A program made the position numbers and the translations under genes. The notes under the pieces are model-generated. The model did no database searches. It was not told the origin of the DNA and worked only from the letters and a program-made list of their open reading frames with translations. 64,000 nt of DNA from positions 6,334 through 70,333 of the forward strand of contig JBDTRP010000042.1 of the NCBI GenBank assembly GCA_039931555.1. Reading direction: 5' to 3'. This DNA is from JAENVT01 sp039931555. GTDB lineage: Bacteria > Actinomycetota > Acidimicrobiia > Acidimicrobiales > Ilumatobacteraceae. Positions 7,308 through 16,956 of this stretch are shown one piece after another. Numbering within the stretch: position 1 is the stretch's first letter; each line of letters opens with the position of its first letter.

Positions 7308-9092
7308 ATGCTCGGAAAATTCGGTCTCTGGCGTCACCTTGTCGCGACGAGCGCGATCGCTGGTACGGCGTTGCTCGCGGCGATCGGCGTGATCGGCCGC
7401 GGCAACGCCGACGAGCGGTTCGAGTCGAAGGTCGTCACCGTTACACCGGCCGGAGGTGACGGGCTTCGCCTCCGTGAGGTGGTCGACGAGGACTTCGGTA
7501 CGAAGGACCGTCACGGCTACGAGCGGCTCATCCCCATCGACTTCGGCCATCCCATCGACATCGAGGCATCATCGCCCGACGCCAATGCCGATGTCGACGT
7601 CACGTCGTTCTTCGAGGGTGATCGCATCCGGCTCGGTGAGGCCAGCTCCACGTTCACCGGGCAGCATCGGTACGTCCTCGCCTACACCTTGCCCGACGCG
7701 TTGGTGTCGACAGGCCAACTCGCGCTCGACATCATCGGGACCGACGAGACCTTCGAGACCGGTCGGTTCGAGGTCGTGGTCTCCGGACTGAACCTGTTGG
7801 GTCCGACGTGCAATGTCGGCGGCCAGGGATCGTCGGGGGGCTGCACGCTGAAGCGCGATGGCGATGTGTATCGAGCGGTCATCAGCCCATTGAAGGCCGG
7901 TCAGGGGATCACGATCGGCGGCACGATCACCGGCAGCATCCCGGTGGCGCAGGTCGCCGATCCGCCGCTGCCGAAGCGTCGTGCAGACGATCGCATGGCG
8001 CTGGCGCTGGCAACGATCCCCCTCGGTCTCATCAGCGCCGGTGCGGTGTACGTGACCTCGCGACGATCGGGTCGCAATGAGGTCTTCGCCGGCGGGGCCG
8101 CCGATGCGGCGTACGGATCGCTGCCGCAGCCGAGCAGTGATGCGTCGCCGCGGGCCGATGTGCGGATGGTGGCCGACAGCAAGATGGACGAGCTGGCAAC
8201 GATCGAGTTCGTGCCACCGAAGGGGATCGAGCCGTGGCAGGGCTCGGTGCTGTTGAACGAGAGGATCGATCGCACGACTGTTGCGGCATGGGTGTCGGGT
8301 CTCGTCGCCAAGGATGCGATCACGCTGACGCAAGAAGACAGCGGGTTGGTGCTGCGCGCCGGGCCGCACCGCGACCAGCTCGCCGGCGCCACCAAGGCGT
8401 TGGTCGATCAGATGCTCGACTTCAAGGACGAGCTCGCACTCGGCTCGTACAACCAGAACTTCAGCGCAGCGTGGGGCCAGGTGTCCACGTTGGAACGCGA
8501 AGGCATCGTCGCGTCCGGATGGTGGAAGCGGCTACCGCCGGGCGGCATGCGCAGCGGTGCGGCCGGCACGAAGTGGTTGGGCCTCGTGATCGTGCTGTTC
8601 TTCGTCTTCGGCGCCGGCTCGTTCCTGTCGGCGCTGCTCGGCGCGTTCCACGCGAAGGTGCCGGCGTTGCTCTTCGCGGTGGTGGTGCCGTTCATCTTCG
8701 CCCGCTTCGTGTACGCAGTGTTGCGCCCGGCCCGCAGCGCGACCGGCTCGGCGCTGGCATTGCGCGCCGAATCATTCCGTCGGTTCCTCGTGGCCAGCGA
8801 AGGCAAGCACGTCGACTGGGCGTGGAAGCAGGGCCTGCTCCGCGAGTACAGCGCGTGGGCGGTGGCGCTCGGTGCCGCTGACGCGTGGGGTCGGGCACTC
8901 GCTGCCAGCAACGTGCCTGCGCCGGAGATGAACCTGGCCAGCCCGATGTGGCTGTACACGATGGGTCCGTCGTTCACCAGTACGCAGATGGCACCGGCGC
9001 CGTCCGGCTCATCGGGTGGAAGTTCGTTCAGCGGGTTCTCCGGTGGCAGCGTCGGTGGCGGCGGCGGTGGAGGTAGCTCGGGCTCCTGGTGA
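7308..9092 (+). CDS. DUF2207 domain-containing membrane protein
   Basis: A 594-residue predicted membrane protein. An N-terminal signal/anchor (HLVATSAIAGTALLAAIGVIG) precedes an exported domain typical of DUF2207 (residues ~40-205). One helix (LALATIPLGLISAGAVYVTS) leads to a cytoplasmic segment, then two further helices near residues 425-475. The C-terminus is a Gly/Ser-rich tail ending in a run of seven glycines. The family is widespread in actinobacteria and uncharacterised. The ATG at 7308 is about 80 bases from the divergent gp5-like gene. Confidence 0.85.
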   Translation: MLGKFGLWRHLVATSAIAGTALLAAIGVIGRGNADERFESKVVTVTPAGGDGLRLREVVDEDFGTKDRHGYERLIPIDFGHPIDIEASSPDANADVDVTSFFEGDRIRLGEASSTFTGQHRYVLAYTLPDALVSTGQLALDIIGTDETFETGRFEVVVSGLNLLGPTCNVGGQGSSGGCTLKRDGDVYRAVISPLKAGQGITIGGTITGSIPVAQVADPPLPKRRADDRMALALATIPLGLISAGAVYVTSRRSGRNEVFAGGAADAAYGSLPQPSSDASPRADVRMVADSKMDELATIEFVPPKGIEPWQGSVLLNERIDRTTVAAWVSGLVAKDAITLTQEDSGLVLRAGPHRDQLAGATKALVDQMLDFKDELALGSYNQNFSAAWGQVSTLEREGIVASGWWKRLPPGGMRSGAAGTKWLGLVIVLFFVFGAGSFLSALLGAFHAKVPALLFAVVVPFIFARFVYAVLRPARSATGSALALRAESFRRFLVASEGKHVDWAWKQGLLREYSAWAVALGAADAWGRALAASNVPAPEMNLASPMWLYTMGPSFTSTQMAPAPSGSSGGSSFSGFSGGSVGGGGGGGSSGSW

Positions 9093-9177
9093 CGTGCCCG
9101 TCAACGCGAAGCGACGCGCCTCGACGACTGCCCGAATGGCCCTCGCGCTCGACCGGAGGCTGGAGCATCATCGGCGG

Positions 9178-10119
9178 ATGAGTGTCGAACTCCACGCCGA
9201 CAGCCCACTGGCTGATCTCGAGCTCGCCCACGACGAGGCGATTGCCCAGTTCCACCAAGGTGACCTCGACCAGGCCTTCGAGGACCTGCATGGGATCTCG
9301 CTGCACGCCAACGTGTCGCCTCACCTCAGGATCCGCTGCCTGCTGGCGATGGGCCAGGTCCTCGACGTCAACGGGCGCGACGACGATGCGATCGCCTTGT
9401 TCGAACAGGTCTGGTACGACGGTGCGGCAACCGAAGCCGAGAAGGCGATCGCCGAGGAGCGGCTGACGCTGGCCCGGGTGGGATCCGAGCGCGCCGCCGG
9501 CTATCCGTGGATATCGCACGGCCCGCGCACCGCGGCCGAATTGCTGACGGCGGCGCACGACGCGCTGACCGGCGCCGATGCAAACGAGGCGCTCGGTCAG
9601 GCGTTCCTGGCGTACGAGCATCCGGACGCGAGCGACGCGGAGCAGGCGATGGCATCGGCGCTCATGGCGCGAGGTCACCACCAAACGGGCAATCTCGAGT
9701 ACGCCGAGTCGTGGGCCATCGAGGCCCTCGGGCGCCCGATCGACGACACGCAGCGGGCGCTCGTCGAACGCGTGCTGGAGCAGGTCCGTGAGGCACGATC
9801 GCCGGTGACGGCCGCCCAGGTCTCGCCGACATCCACGCCCGACGAGTTGCGCACGATGTTCGTGCTCACGCCCGGGCTGATCAACGCCCGCCTGTACGAA
9901 CAGGCGCTGGAGATCCTGTACGCCATGTACGACCACCCGAACGTCGTGGACGAGTGGAAGCCGAAGGTGGCGATGAACATCGCTGCAGCCTTACGCGACA
10001 GCGGCCACACCGACGCAGCCCGCTCGTGGTACCTGGAGTCGATGATGCGCAGCGACGAACGAGACGCCGACACCGGCGACGTGCTGCAGAAGATCAACGT
10101 CGCGCTGACACTGAACTGA
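9178..10119 (+). CDS. TPR-like helical repeat protein
   Basis: A 313-residue protein starting MSVELHADSPLADLELAHDEA. It consists of paired helices with TPR-type spacing (FHQGDLDQAFEDLHGI, AMGQVLDVNGRDDDAIALFEQVW, ALRDSGHTDAARSWYLESMM), so it is probably a scaffold or adaptor. There is no signal peptide or membrane segment. It follows the DUF2207 gene by 85 bases on the same strand, which suggests cotranscription. Partners unknown. Confidence 0.72.
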   Translation: MSVELHADSPLADLELAHDEAIAQFHQGDLDQAFEDLHGISLHANVSPHLRIRCLLAMGQVLDVNGRDDDAIALFEQVWYDGAATEAEKAIAEERLTLARVGSERAAGYPWISHGPRTAAELLTAAHDALTGADANEALGQAFLAYEHPDASDAEQAMASALMARGHHQTGNLEYAESWAIEALGRPIDDTQRALVERVLEQVREARSPVTAAQVSPTSTPDELRTMFVLTPGLINARLYEQALEILYAMYDHPNVVDEWKPKVAMNIAAALRDSGHTDAARSWYLESMMRSDERDADTGDVLQKINVALTLN

Positions 10120-10129
10120 CGGTGAGTTC

Positions 10130-10258
10130 GGCAGCAAGGTGACGAGCCCGGGGCATTGGTCAGGAGAGGTCGCGGTCACACCCGGCCATTGGGGAAGTGC
10201 GTCGTCTCGGTGCGCACTGTCTGCTCTGAAAGTACGCACTTCCACTCACCTTGCTGCC
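10130..10258. repeat. 13-bp inverted repeat enclosing palindrome copy A
   Basis: GGCAGCAAGGTGA (10130-10142) is exactly complementary to TCACCTTGCTGCC (10246-10258), with the match extending imperfectly a few bases further outward. The ~100 bases between the arms include the 49-bp palindrome copy A. The pair lies between the convergent TPR and ROK genes and resembles a terminator hairpin split by an insertion. Confidence 0.55.
10194..10242. repeat. 49-bp palindromic element, copy A
   Basis: It starts GAAGTGCGT (10194-10202) and ends ACGCACTTC (10234-10242), perfect 9-bp arms. Two relatives of identical length occur at 42882-42930 and 43914-43962. This is the most diverged copy; the central TGC(G/A)CAC motif is shared. 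It sits in a convergent intergenic gap. Confidence 0.8.
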
Positions 10259-10288
10259 CGAGTCGACTGAGGGCGAGCGCCGCAGGAA

Positions 10289-11308
10289 TTACAGCGGGAA
10301 GGCGCTGCGCGCCGCAACGGCAGCGCCGCGTGCACCGGCCATGTCGAGGTCGGGCACCAATGAGAACTCGGCCACATCGAGTTGCTCGTCGCGCAAGTGC
10401 GTGTTGGTGCGAACCACCGAGAGGTACCAATCGCGAAACGCCGGATCGGCCTCGACGACACCGCCGCCCACGAAGTACGCGTTGGGATCGGTGAAGTTGG
10501 CAGCGATGGTGAACAGCCGGCCGATTGCCATCGCCTGCTGCTCGAACACCCTGCGGGCCATCTCGTCGCCGCGTTCGCCGTAGCCGCGCAGTTCTTTGGA
10601 CGCCTCGTCGATGGGCGTGCCGGCGAGAGGATGATCGGGATACCGCGTCAACCAGTACGGCAGCAGGTTCCGGCGGATGCCGGTCAGCGAGGCCACGCTC
10701 TCGACGTCGCCGACGAATCCGCAGTTGCACTGCGGCATCGGTTGGCCCTCGCCCAGCAGTCCGTCCATCGGGATGTGCACGTGCCCGAGCTCACCCGCCA
10801 TGCCGGCCGCCCCGCGAACGACTGCACCCGATTCGATCACGCCGCCACCCAGACCGGTGCCGACGATCGCCGAGACCGACGATCGCCGCAACGCCTTCTC
10901 CCCGTAATAGGCGTAGTGGGCGTAGAGGGCCGCAGCGTTGCCGTCGTTGCTGTACACGACCGGGATGCCGAGTCGAGCCTCGAGCGCGGCGCGCACGTCG
11001 AATCCCCACCACTCCGGCAACGCGAAGTTGGTGGCACCCTTCGACGAGATCACCCCTTCGGCTGAAGCCGGACCGGGCGTGTCGAGGCCGACCGCGCGCA
11101 CATCCGAGCGCTCGATGCCAGTGATCTGCAGCCCCGACTCGAACGCGGCCGCCAGGGCATCGAGCGCCGGGCCCGTCCCCTCGGTCACTCGGCTCGGCAC
11201 CTCGATCATGTGATCGATCAGGAAGTGTCCGGCCTCGTCGAGCATGGTGACGTTGTTCTTCGTTCCGCCATTGTCGATTCCGACGATCATGGACCCGAGG
11301 TCGCGCAT
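10289..11308 (-). CDS. ROK-family sugar kinase
   Basis: A 339-residue ASKHA-fold kinase. The start at 11308 has a good GGAGG five bases upstream. The phosphate-1 loop is VGIDNGGTKNNV, the catalytic region SNDGNAAALYAHY, and GTGLGGGVI binds ATP. The zinc-binding region reads GELGHVHIP ... CNCGFVGDVE, so the third cysteine of the usual CxCGxxGC motif is an aspartate and zinc binding may be weakened. It is a glucokinase-like or N-acyl-hexosamine kinase type, with no helix-turn-helix. It is transcribed divergently from the ABC exporter genes. Sugar specificity unknown. Confidence 0.85.
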   Translation of the reverse strand: MRDLGSMIVGIDNGGTKNNVTMLDEAGHFLIDHMIEVPSRVTEGTGPALDALAAAFESGLQITGIERSDVRAVGLDTPGPASAEGVISSKGATNFALPEWWGFDVRAALEARLGIPVVYSNDGNAAALYAHYAYYGEKALRRSSVSAIVGTGLGGGVIESGAVVRGAAGMAGELGHVHIPMDGLLGEGQPMPQCNCGFVGDVESVASLTGIRRNLLPYWLTRYPDHPLAGTPIDEASKELRGYGERGDEMARRVFEQQAMAIGRLFTIAANFTDPNAYFVGGGVVEADPAFRDWYLSVVRTNTHLRDEQLDVAEFSLVPDLDMAGARGAAVAARSAFPL

Positions 11309-11401
11309 AGTCCTCCGTTCGGCGGAGATGATAGGCGCGGCGGAATCCGCCGCGCCCGAGCGATGAGATGTCGGAGGATCAACGATGGCAAGGTGGTGGA
11401 G

Positions 11402-13207
11402 ATGATCGATCGGTTGCGAGGCAGGCAGGAGTGGAAGTTCTTCAGCGCCCTGCGCCGCGCCGCACCTGCTTACGCCATCGGCTGGTGGGTGCTGGTGGTG
11501 CTTCGTGGAACGCTGCCTGCGGTCACCTCCGTTGCGTTCGGATGGTTGGTCAGTGCGATCACTCGGCACGTGTCGTTGGTCGGCCCGCTCGTGATGGTCG
11601 GTGTCTCGTTCACGTTGTTGCTGGTCTCGCAACCGCTGCACCAGATGGTGTCGTCGAACCTCGGGGCGCGGATGGCGGCGCACCTGTACGACCGTCTCCT
11701 CACCGTGTGTGTCTCACCGCCCGGCATCGCCCACCTCGAGCGGTCCGAATTGACCACGGATCTCACGATGGCCCGCGACTTCGACCTCGGCATGATGGGC
11801 CCACCGCTCGACATCTCGATGGATTTCATCGCCGGCGGGTTGGTCGATCTGGTGGTCGGCGTCAGCGCCGCGATCTTGTTGCTCGGGTTCCGTTGGTGGG
11901 CTGCGCTGCTGTTGGCGATGGCGTGGCTGTCGACCCACTGGCTACTTCGGGAAAGTGGCGTGTGGAAGGACCGCAACACCGACGAGGTGCGCAAGGCCCA
12001 GCGTCATGCGGAGTACTCGTACCGACTGGCGGTCGATGCCGCACCTGCCAAGGAGCTGCGGTTCTTCGGCTTGGCGGGCTGGGTGACCGACCGGTTCGTC
12101 GGTACTCGTCGCCATCTGTACGACTTGCAGTACCAAGCCACTCGGCTGCGGGAGAAGTCGGTCCTGACGTGCCTCGTGATCGTGCTCGGCGCCAACGTGG
12201 CGGTGTTCTGGCTGCTGGCCGACGCGGCCGCCGGCTCGACGCTGACTACAGCTCGTGTCGTCGTGTTCGTGCAGGCCGCGATCGGCGTTTCGTCGATCGC
12301 CTTCGGCGGCTTGAACTGGGCGATGGATGGCGCCGCTGCACCGGTCGTCGCGCTCGAGCGCGTCGAGTCCGCGGTGGGCAGCGGCGCGCTCGCGGCGGGC
12401 ACTGTCATCCCCGCGGCGGGCCCGAAGGAGATCCAGTTCCGCGACGTGTCGTTCGCCTACACCCACGGCGGGCGTCCGGTGCTGGACGGCTTCGATCTGA
12501 CGATCCCTGCGGGTACATCGATGGCGATCGTCGGCCAGAACGGGGCCGGCAAGACCACGCTTGCCAAGCTCTTGTGCCGTCTCTACGACACGACGTCGGG
12601 CTCGATCGAGATCGACGGTCTCCCACTGGCATCATTGGATCTCGACGCATGGCGTTCGCAGGTCACCGCCGTGTTCCAGGACTTCATCCATTTCGAGTTG
12701 CCGCTTCGCAACAACGTCGCGCCCACCGGTGCACCCGACGAAGTGATTCGTGCCGCGCTGGCCTCGGCGGGCGGATCGGAACTGGCCAACGGCGATCTCG
12801 ACACGATCTTGTCGAAGGGCTACCCGGGTGGCACCGATCTGTCGGGCGGGCAGTGGCAACGCATCGCCCTGGCTCGGGCGTTGTGCGCGGTGCAGCAGGG
12901 CGCCGGCGTCGTGCTGCTCGACGAGCCAACGGCCCAGCTCGACGTCCGCGGCGAGGCGGAGATCTTCGAGCGGGTGCTCGCGGCCACACGTCACTGCACG
13001 ACCATCCTCATCTCGCACCGCTTCTCGACCGTGCGGCTGGCCGACCGGATCTGCGTGATGGAGGACGGCAAGGTGGTCGAGCTCGGCAGCCACGACGAGC
13101 TGATCGCGCGGCGCGGCCGATATCGAACCATGTTCGAGCTCCAGGCATCCCGTTTCACCGAATACGACGAGCAGGGCGAGGAGATGACCTATGACTCGCT
13201 CGGCTAA
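11402..13207 (+). CDS. ABC exporter half-transporter, consensus signature subunit
   Basis: A 601-residue fused permease-ATPase. The N-terminal ~330 residues hold the membrane helices. The nucleotide-binding domain has Walker A GQNGAGKTT, Q-loop VFQDFIHF, an intact LSGGQWQR signature, Walker B GVVLLDEPTAQLD and switch histidine ISHRFSTV. I start at the ATG preceded by GGTGGTGGAG; an alternative ATG at 11363 would add 13 residues. It overlaps the next gene by 17 bases and is almost the same length, so the two form a heterodimer. Substrate unknown; the FQDF-type Q-loop is frequent in peptide or bacteriocin exporters. Confidence 0.88.
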   Translation: MIDRLRGRQEWKFFSALRRAAPAYAIGWWVLVVLRGTLPAVTSVAFGWLVSAITRHVSLVGPLVMVGVSFTLLLVSQPLHQMVSSNLGARMAAHLYDRLLTVCVSPPGIAHLERSELTTDLTMARDFDLGMMGPPLDISMDFIAGGLVDLVVGVSAAILLLGFRWWAALLLAMAWLSTHWLLRESGVWKDRNTDEVRKAQRHAEYSYRLAVDAAPAKELRFFGLAGWVTDRFVGTRRHLYDLQYQATRLREKSVLTCLVIVLGANVAVFWLLADAAAGSTLTTARVVVFVQAAIGVSSIAFGGLNWAMDGAAAPVVALERVESAVGSGALAAGTVIPAAGPKEIQFRDVSFAYTHGGRPVLDGFDLTIPAGTSMAIVGQNGAGKTTLAKLLCRLYDTTSGSIEIDGLPLASLDLDAWRSQVTAVFQDFIHFELPLRNNVAPTGAPDEVIRAALASAGGSELANGDLDTILSKGYPGGTDLSGGQWQRIALARALCAVQQGAGVVLLDEPTAQLDVRGEAEIFERVLAATRHCTTILISHRFSTVRLADRICVMEDGKVVELGSHDELIARRGRYRTMFELQASRFTEYDEQGEEMTYDSLG

Positions 13208-15002
13208 GGGCGGCAGCCCCAACGAGGAGTTGCCGCCGGCGATGCGCTCGCTGCTGCGAACGTTCCGGCTGGGGTATCGCGCCGAGCCACGACTGCTGGC
13301 GCTGTCGCTCGGCCTGGCGCTGTTGATGATGTTGCCTGACGCCCTGCTGGCACTGTGGTTGAAGTTCCTCGTCGACGGTGTGCTTCACGGCCAACGACGG
13401 CGGGTGTTCATCGCCGGGTTCGGTCTGGCGATCTCGGTCACCGCGACGTGGTACCTCTCACTGCTGTCGCAGCGGGTGCAACGCCGGTTCCGTGATCGAG
13501 TCGCCATCGCCCTCGAATCACACGTTGCCCACCTGCAGGCGTCGGTCCCGACGATCGAGCACCACGAGCGACCCGAGTACCTCGACCGGCTGGCGATGCT
13601 GCGCGATCAGGTCTTTGCCCTCGACCACATGTTCATGTCGTTGTTCTCCACGCTCGGCTGGCTGTTCCGACTGGCGATCACGGCGGTGCTCTTGGGCTCG
13701 ATCCACCCGGCGCTGGTGCTGTTGATGCTGTTCGCCCTGCCCGCGTTCTGGGTGTCGACGTGGCGGCCGGCGGTCGAGCGTCGAGTCGAGGAATCGGTGA
13801 TCGCCAACACGCGACTCGGCCGGCACCTGTTCGTGCTGGGCACCACGGCGCCCCCGGCCAAGGAGGTGCGCGTGACCAACACCGGCCAGTGGTTGGTCGC
13901 CGAACGCCGCGCTGCGTGGGACCGCTACTACGTCCCGGTCGCGCGAGTTCGCTGGGTGACAGCGGCATGGCACACGATGGCATGGGCGATGTTCGCCGGG
14001 GCCTACGTATCGGCCATCGTCTGGGTGGCTTCGGGTCTCGACCGCGGCGTCGGCGACATCGTGCTGGTTCTTGCCGCCGGCACGCGATTGGCGCGCTACG
14101 TCGGCGCGACGGCCGGCGAGCTCGGCTTCCTGCGCGGCTTCTGGCTCGACTCGTCGCGCCGGCTGACATGGCTCGAGGACTACTCAGCGGGAATCGATGC
14201 CTCGGCCGACGCGGCTGCGCCCACCCGGCTGAACGACGGGATCACGTTCGACCACGTCTCGTTCCGATATCCGGGCACCGATCGTCTCGTGCTCGACGAC
14301 ATCTCACTCCGGCTTCCGGCCGGCGCCGTCGTCGCCGTCGTGGGCGAGAACGGTGCCGGGAAGTCGACACTCGTGAAGCTGCTGGCGCGCATGTACGCAC
14401 CGACGGCGGGCCGCATCATGCTCGACGATGCCGACCTGGCCGGGATCGCTACTGACGAATGGCGGTCGTGCCTCGCGGGAGCGTTCCAGGATTTCTACCG
14501 GTTCGAGCTGCACGCGCAGCAGACCGTTGGCGTCGGGGATCTGCCGCGGGTCGATGATCGCACCGCGACAGACAACGCCATCGATCGAGCAGGCGCTCAC
14601 GACGTGATCGATCGGTTGGCCTATGGCATCGACACGCAGCTGGGGCCGTCGTGGGACGAGGGCGCCGAGGTCAGCTTCGGGCAGTGGCAGAAGCTGGCGC
14701 TGGCCCGCGGGTTCATGCGTGATGCGCCGTTGTTGTTGATCCTCGATGAACCCACGGCCGCGCTCGACGCCGAGACCGAGCACGCCCTGTTCGAGCGCTT
14801 CGCCTCGGCGGCGCGCTCGCACGCCGGCACCGGTCGGGTGACCGTGCTGGTGTCGCATCGATTCTCCACGGTGCGCATGGCCGACCTGATCGTGGTCATG
14901 GACGGCGCTCGCGTCGTCGAGTTCGGTAGCCACGACGACCTGATGGCGCGCAACGGCCAGTACGCCGAGTTGTTCCGCATCCAGGCCGCCGCGTACGGCT
15001 GA
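13191..15002 (+). CDS. ABC exporter half-transporter, degenerate signature subunit
   Basis: A 603-residue partner of the preceding gene with the same fused layout. Walker A is GENGAGKST, Q-loop AFQDFYRF, Walker B LLILDEPTAALD and the switch VSHRFSTV, but the signature reads VSFGQWQK instead of LSGGQ. In heterodimeric exporters one composite ATP site is often degenerate, so the pair likely hydrolyses ATP asymmetrically. The start ATG lies inside the end of the upstream gene. The gene ends four bases before the convergent metzincin gene, leaving no room for a separate terminator. Confidence 0.88.
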   Translation: MTRSAKGGSPNEELPPAMRSLLRTFRLGYRAEPRLLALSLGLALLMMLPDALLALWLKFLVDGVLHGQRRRVFIAGFGLAISVTATWYLSLLSQRVQRRFRDRVAIALESHVAHLQASVPTIEHHERPEYLDRLAMLRDQVFALDHMFMSLFSTLGWLFRLAITAVLLGSIHPALVLLMLFALPAFWVSTWRPAVERRVEESVIANTRLGRHLFVLGTTAPPAKEVRVTNTGQWLVAERRAAWDRYYVPVARVRWVTAAWHTMAWAMFAGAYVSAIVWVASGLDRGVGDIVLVLAAGTRLARYVGATAGELGFLRGFWLDSSRRLTWLEDYSAGIDASADAAAPTRLNDGITFDHVSFRYPGTDRLVLDDISLRLPAGAVVAVVGENGAGKSTLVKLLARMYAPTAGRIMLDDADLAGIATDEWRSCLAGAFQDFYRFELHAQQTVGVGDLPRVDDRTATDNAIDRAGAHDVIDRLAYGIDTQLGPSWDEGAEVSFGQWQKLALARGFMRDAPLLLILDEPTAALDAETEHALFERFASAARSHAGTGRVTVLVSHRFSTVRMADLIVVMDGARVVEFGSHDDLMARNGQYAELFRIQAAAYG

Positions 15003-15006
15003 CTCG

Positions 15007-16881
15007 CTAGACGGTGCACCCGCCCGCCGCGCCGACCTTGCTGAGCCCCGTCAGGTCGCCGGCGCCGTAGGTGGTGGGCCCCCCGGACGATGCCGAAGCG
15101 TTCATCAGCTGCGTCGGGTCCTGCACGTGGTCGAGCCCGACGGCGTGGGCCAATTCGTGCAACAGCACCGGGCCGGTGCCGACGCTGGACCACGGGTCGC
15201 TGTTGAGGGCAACCATGTTCACAACTATCGAGGCTCTCAACATCTCACTGGTCGCAGGGTTGAAGACGGTCGAAGCGCGGCCGATGATCGAACCCCCAAC
15301 GAGGTCGGACTGCTGGGGGTCGCCCAAGGCGATCACCAGCTCGCTGTTCCCCGTCGGAAATTGTCCGCCGTTGTTGAGCCTGGGCATGAAGGGTGTGTCG
15401 CCTACCGGTACCAGTGGAAGGCCGGTTGCCGCCTCTAGGCGTTCGACCGCTTCGGCTATGACTGCTCGGAAGCTGGAGCCGTAGCCGCCCAGGTTCACGA
15501 GGTAGCGGATGGCTCGACAGGGGTTCCACCGTACGGCGAGACCGTTGAACACGGCAGCGAACTTGAAGGGCTGCGTCGTGGGCGGACCACTCGGGCCGGT
15601 CAGGGGGACGTGTGGCGGCAACACGGTCGCCACCTCGGTGCCGGTGTACCACCCGGAGATGTCGACGATGAGGTGCGCGCCATTTTGGGTGTAGAAGCTG
15701 AGGCCTCCCGTGCTGACCGGGGTGATCACGTGGTTGGCGATGATCTGCCCGGCGTGGGTGGCGTTGAGGCTCGATGCAGTCGGCCGGTACGTCTGCGCCG
15801 GCCAGATCGAGAAGAAACCGTCCCTGACGGTGTCGGTGACGGTGGCGTTGACCACCACCGCGCCAATTCCAGTGGCCGGAAGGTTGGCGCGACCGGCCAC
15901 CGGCACCTGGGCCGTGCGGTTGTGGCCCGGCAGCGCGCCGAGCGGCGGTTCGCGACTGTCCAAGAGACGCTGCGGGGTCACCGGCACGAACAGGCCGACA
16001 TCACTGGCCGGCGCACTGGCGCCGGTGAAAAAACCGACGAGGTCGATCACCAGATGCCCACCGGTCTGGGTGAACACCGTGGTGCTGCCACCGGCGAGGC
16101 GTGCCAGCACCTGGTTGGCGATCGTGGTACCGGTCCCGATGACGTTGAGGTTGCTGACGATCGGTCGTGCGCTGCCGGCGGGGAACACCGTCCAGAACCC
16201 GCCGGCAGTGCTCTCGGTGACGGTCACCTTCAAGGCCGCGGCAGTGGCATCGGCGGGCACGGTCACACCGGCGAATGCGGCCCGACCGACGACGTCGAGG
16301 TTGATCTGTTCACCGGCGACCAGCGGTCCGAAGTGAGGCGAGGTCGGCTCGCGAGTGTCGATCAGACGCGTCGGGTTGATCGGTACGAACAGACCGGCCT
16401 GAGCCATCACGGCCGGCGTGTAGTAGCCCTGCACATCGGCGATGAGATCGGTGGTCATCAGCGAGTAGACGTCGACGGTGCCACCGGTTCCGATCGGCAC
16501 GGTCACCAGGTTGGCGATGGTCTGGCCGGCACCGTCGACGTTGATCGACGACACCACCGGGCGGGGGACGCCGGTGGGGTAGACCATGACGAACCCGGGG
16601 TTGGCTGAGCCATCGACGGTCAGGTTCAACACCACCGCGCTCGCGGTCGGCGGCACGTCGGTCAGCGTCAGTGTGAAGTTCTCACCGGCGCTGACCCGGT
16701 GCGCAAGGCCTTGGCTGATGCGCGTGTCGAGAATTCGGTACGGAGGGACCGGCACATACGACGATGCGCCGGCCGGTGCGACCGCATGCACCACGGCGGC
16801 CGGTGCGACGATGCACACGCTCAGGCACAGCGCAGCGACGATGGCGGAAACGCGCGCCACCCGGCGATGAAGCAACCTCAT
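15007..16881 (-). CDS. Secreted metzincin metalloprotease with three beta-rich repeats
   Basis: A 624-residue secreted protein. The ATG at 16881 has AGGAG five bases upstream. A signal peptide (RVSAIVAALCLSVCIVAPAAVVHA) is followed by three copies of a ~120-residue repeat, each opening with a motif like LFVPINPTRLIDTREP and closing with GYYTP, GFFTG or GWYTG. The C-terminal ~170 residues form a metzincin catalytic domain with HELAHAVGLDH at 575-585 (three His ligands, Glu catalytic) and a methionine in QLMNAS as the Met-turn. The repeats are common in secreted actinobacterial proteins and probably bind a surface. Substrate unknown. Confidence 0.85.
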   Translation of the reverse strand: MRLLHRRVARVSAIVAALCLSVCIVAPAAVVHAVAPAGASSYVPVPPYRILDTRISQGLAHRVSAGENFTLTLTDVPPTASAVVLNLTVDGSANPGFVMVYPTGVPRPVVSSINVDGAGQTIANLVTVPIGTGGTVDVYSLMTTDLIADVQGYYTPAVMAQAGLFVPINPTRLIDTREPTSPHFGPLVAGEQINLDVVGRAAFAGVTVPADATAAALKVTVTESTAGGFWTVFPAGSARPIVSNLNVIGTGTTIANQVLARLAGGSTTVFTQTGGHLVIDLVGFFTGASAPASDVGLFVPVTPQRLLDSREPPLGALPGHNRTAQVPVAGRANLPATGIGAVVVNATVTDTVRDGFFSIWPAQTYRPTASSLNATHAGQIIANHVITPVSTGGLSFYTQNGAHLIVDISGWYTGTEVATVLPPHVPLTGPSGPPTTQPFKFAAVFNGLAVRWNPCRAIRYLVNLGGYGSSFRAVIAEAVERLEAATGLPLVPVGDTPFMPRLNNGGQFPTGNSELVIALGDPQQSDLVGGSIIGRASTVFNPATSEMLRASIVVNMVALNSDPWSSVGTGPVLLHELAHAVGLDHVQDPTQLMNASASSGGPTTYGAGDLTGLSKVGAAGGCTV

Positions 16882-16956
16882 TGACACTCCTGTCCCTCAC
16901 ACCGCCCACGGCGACACTAGCGGCGCCGATTCCGAGCAGAAACCCCGTGTCACACT

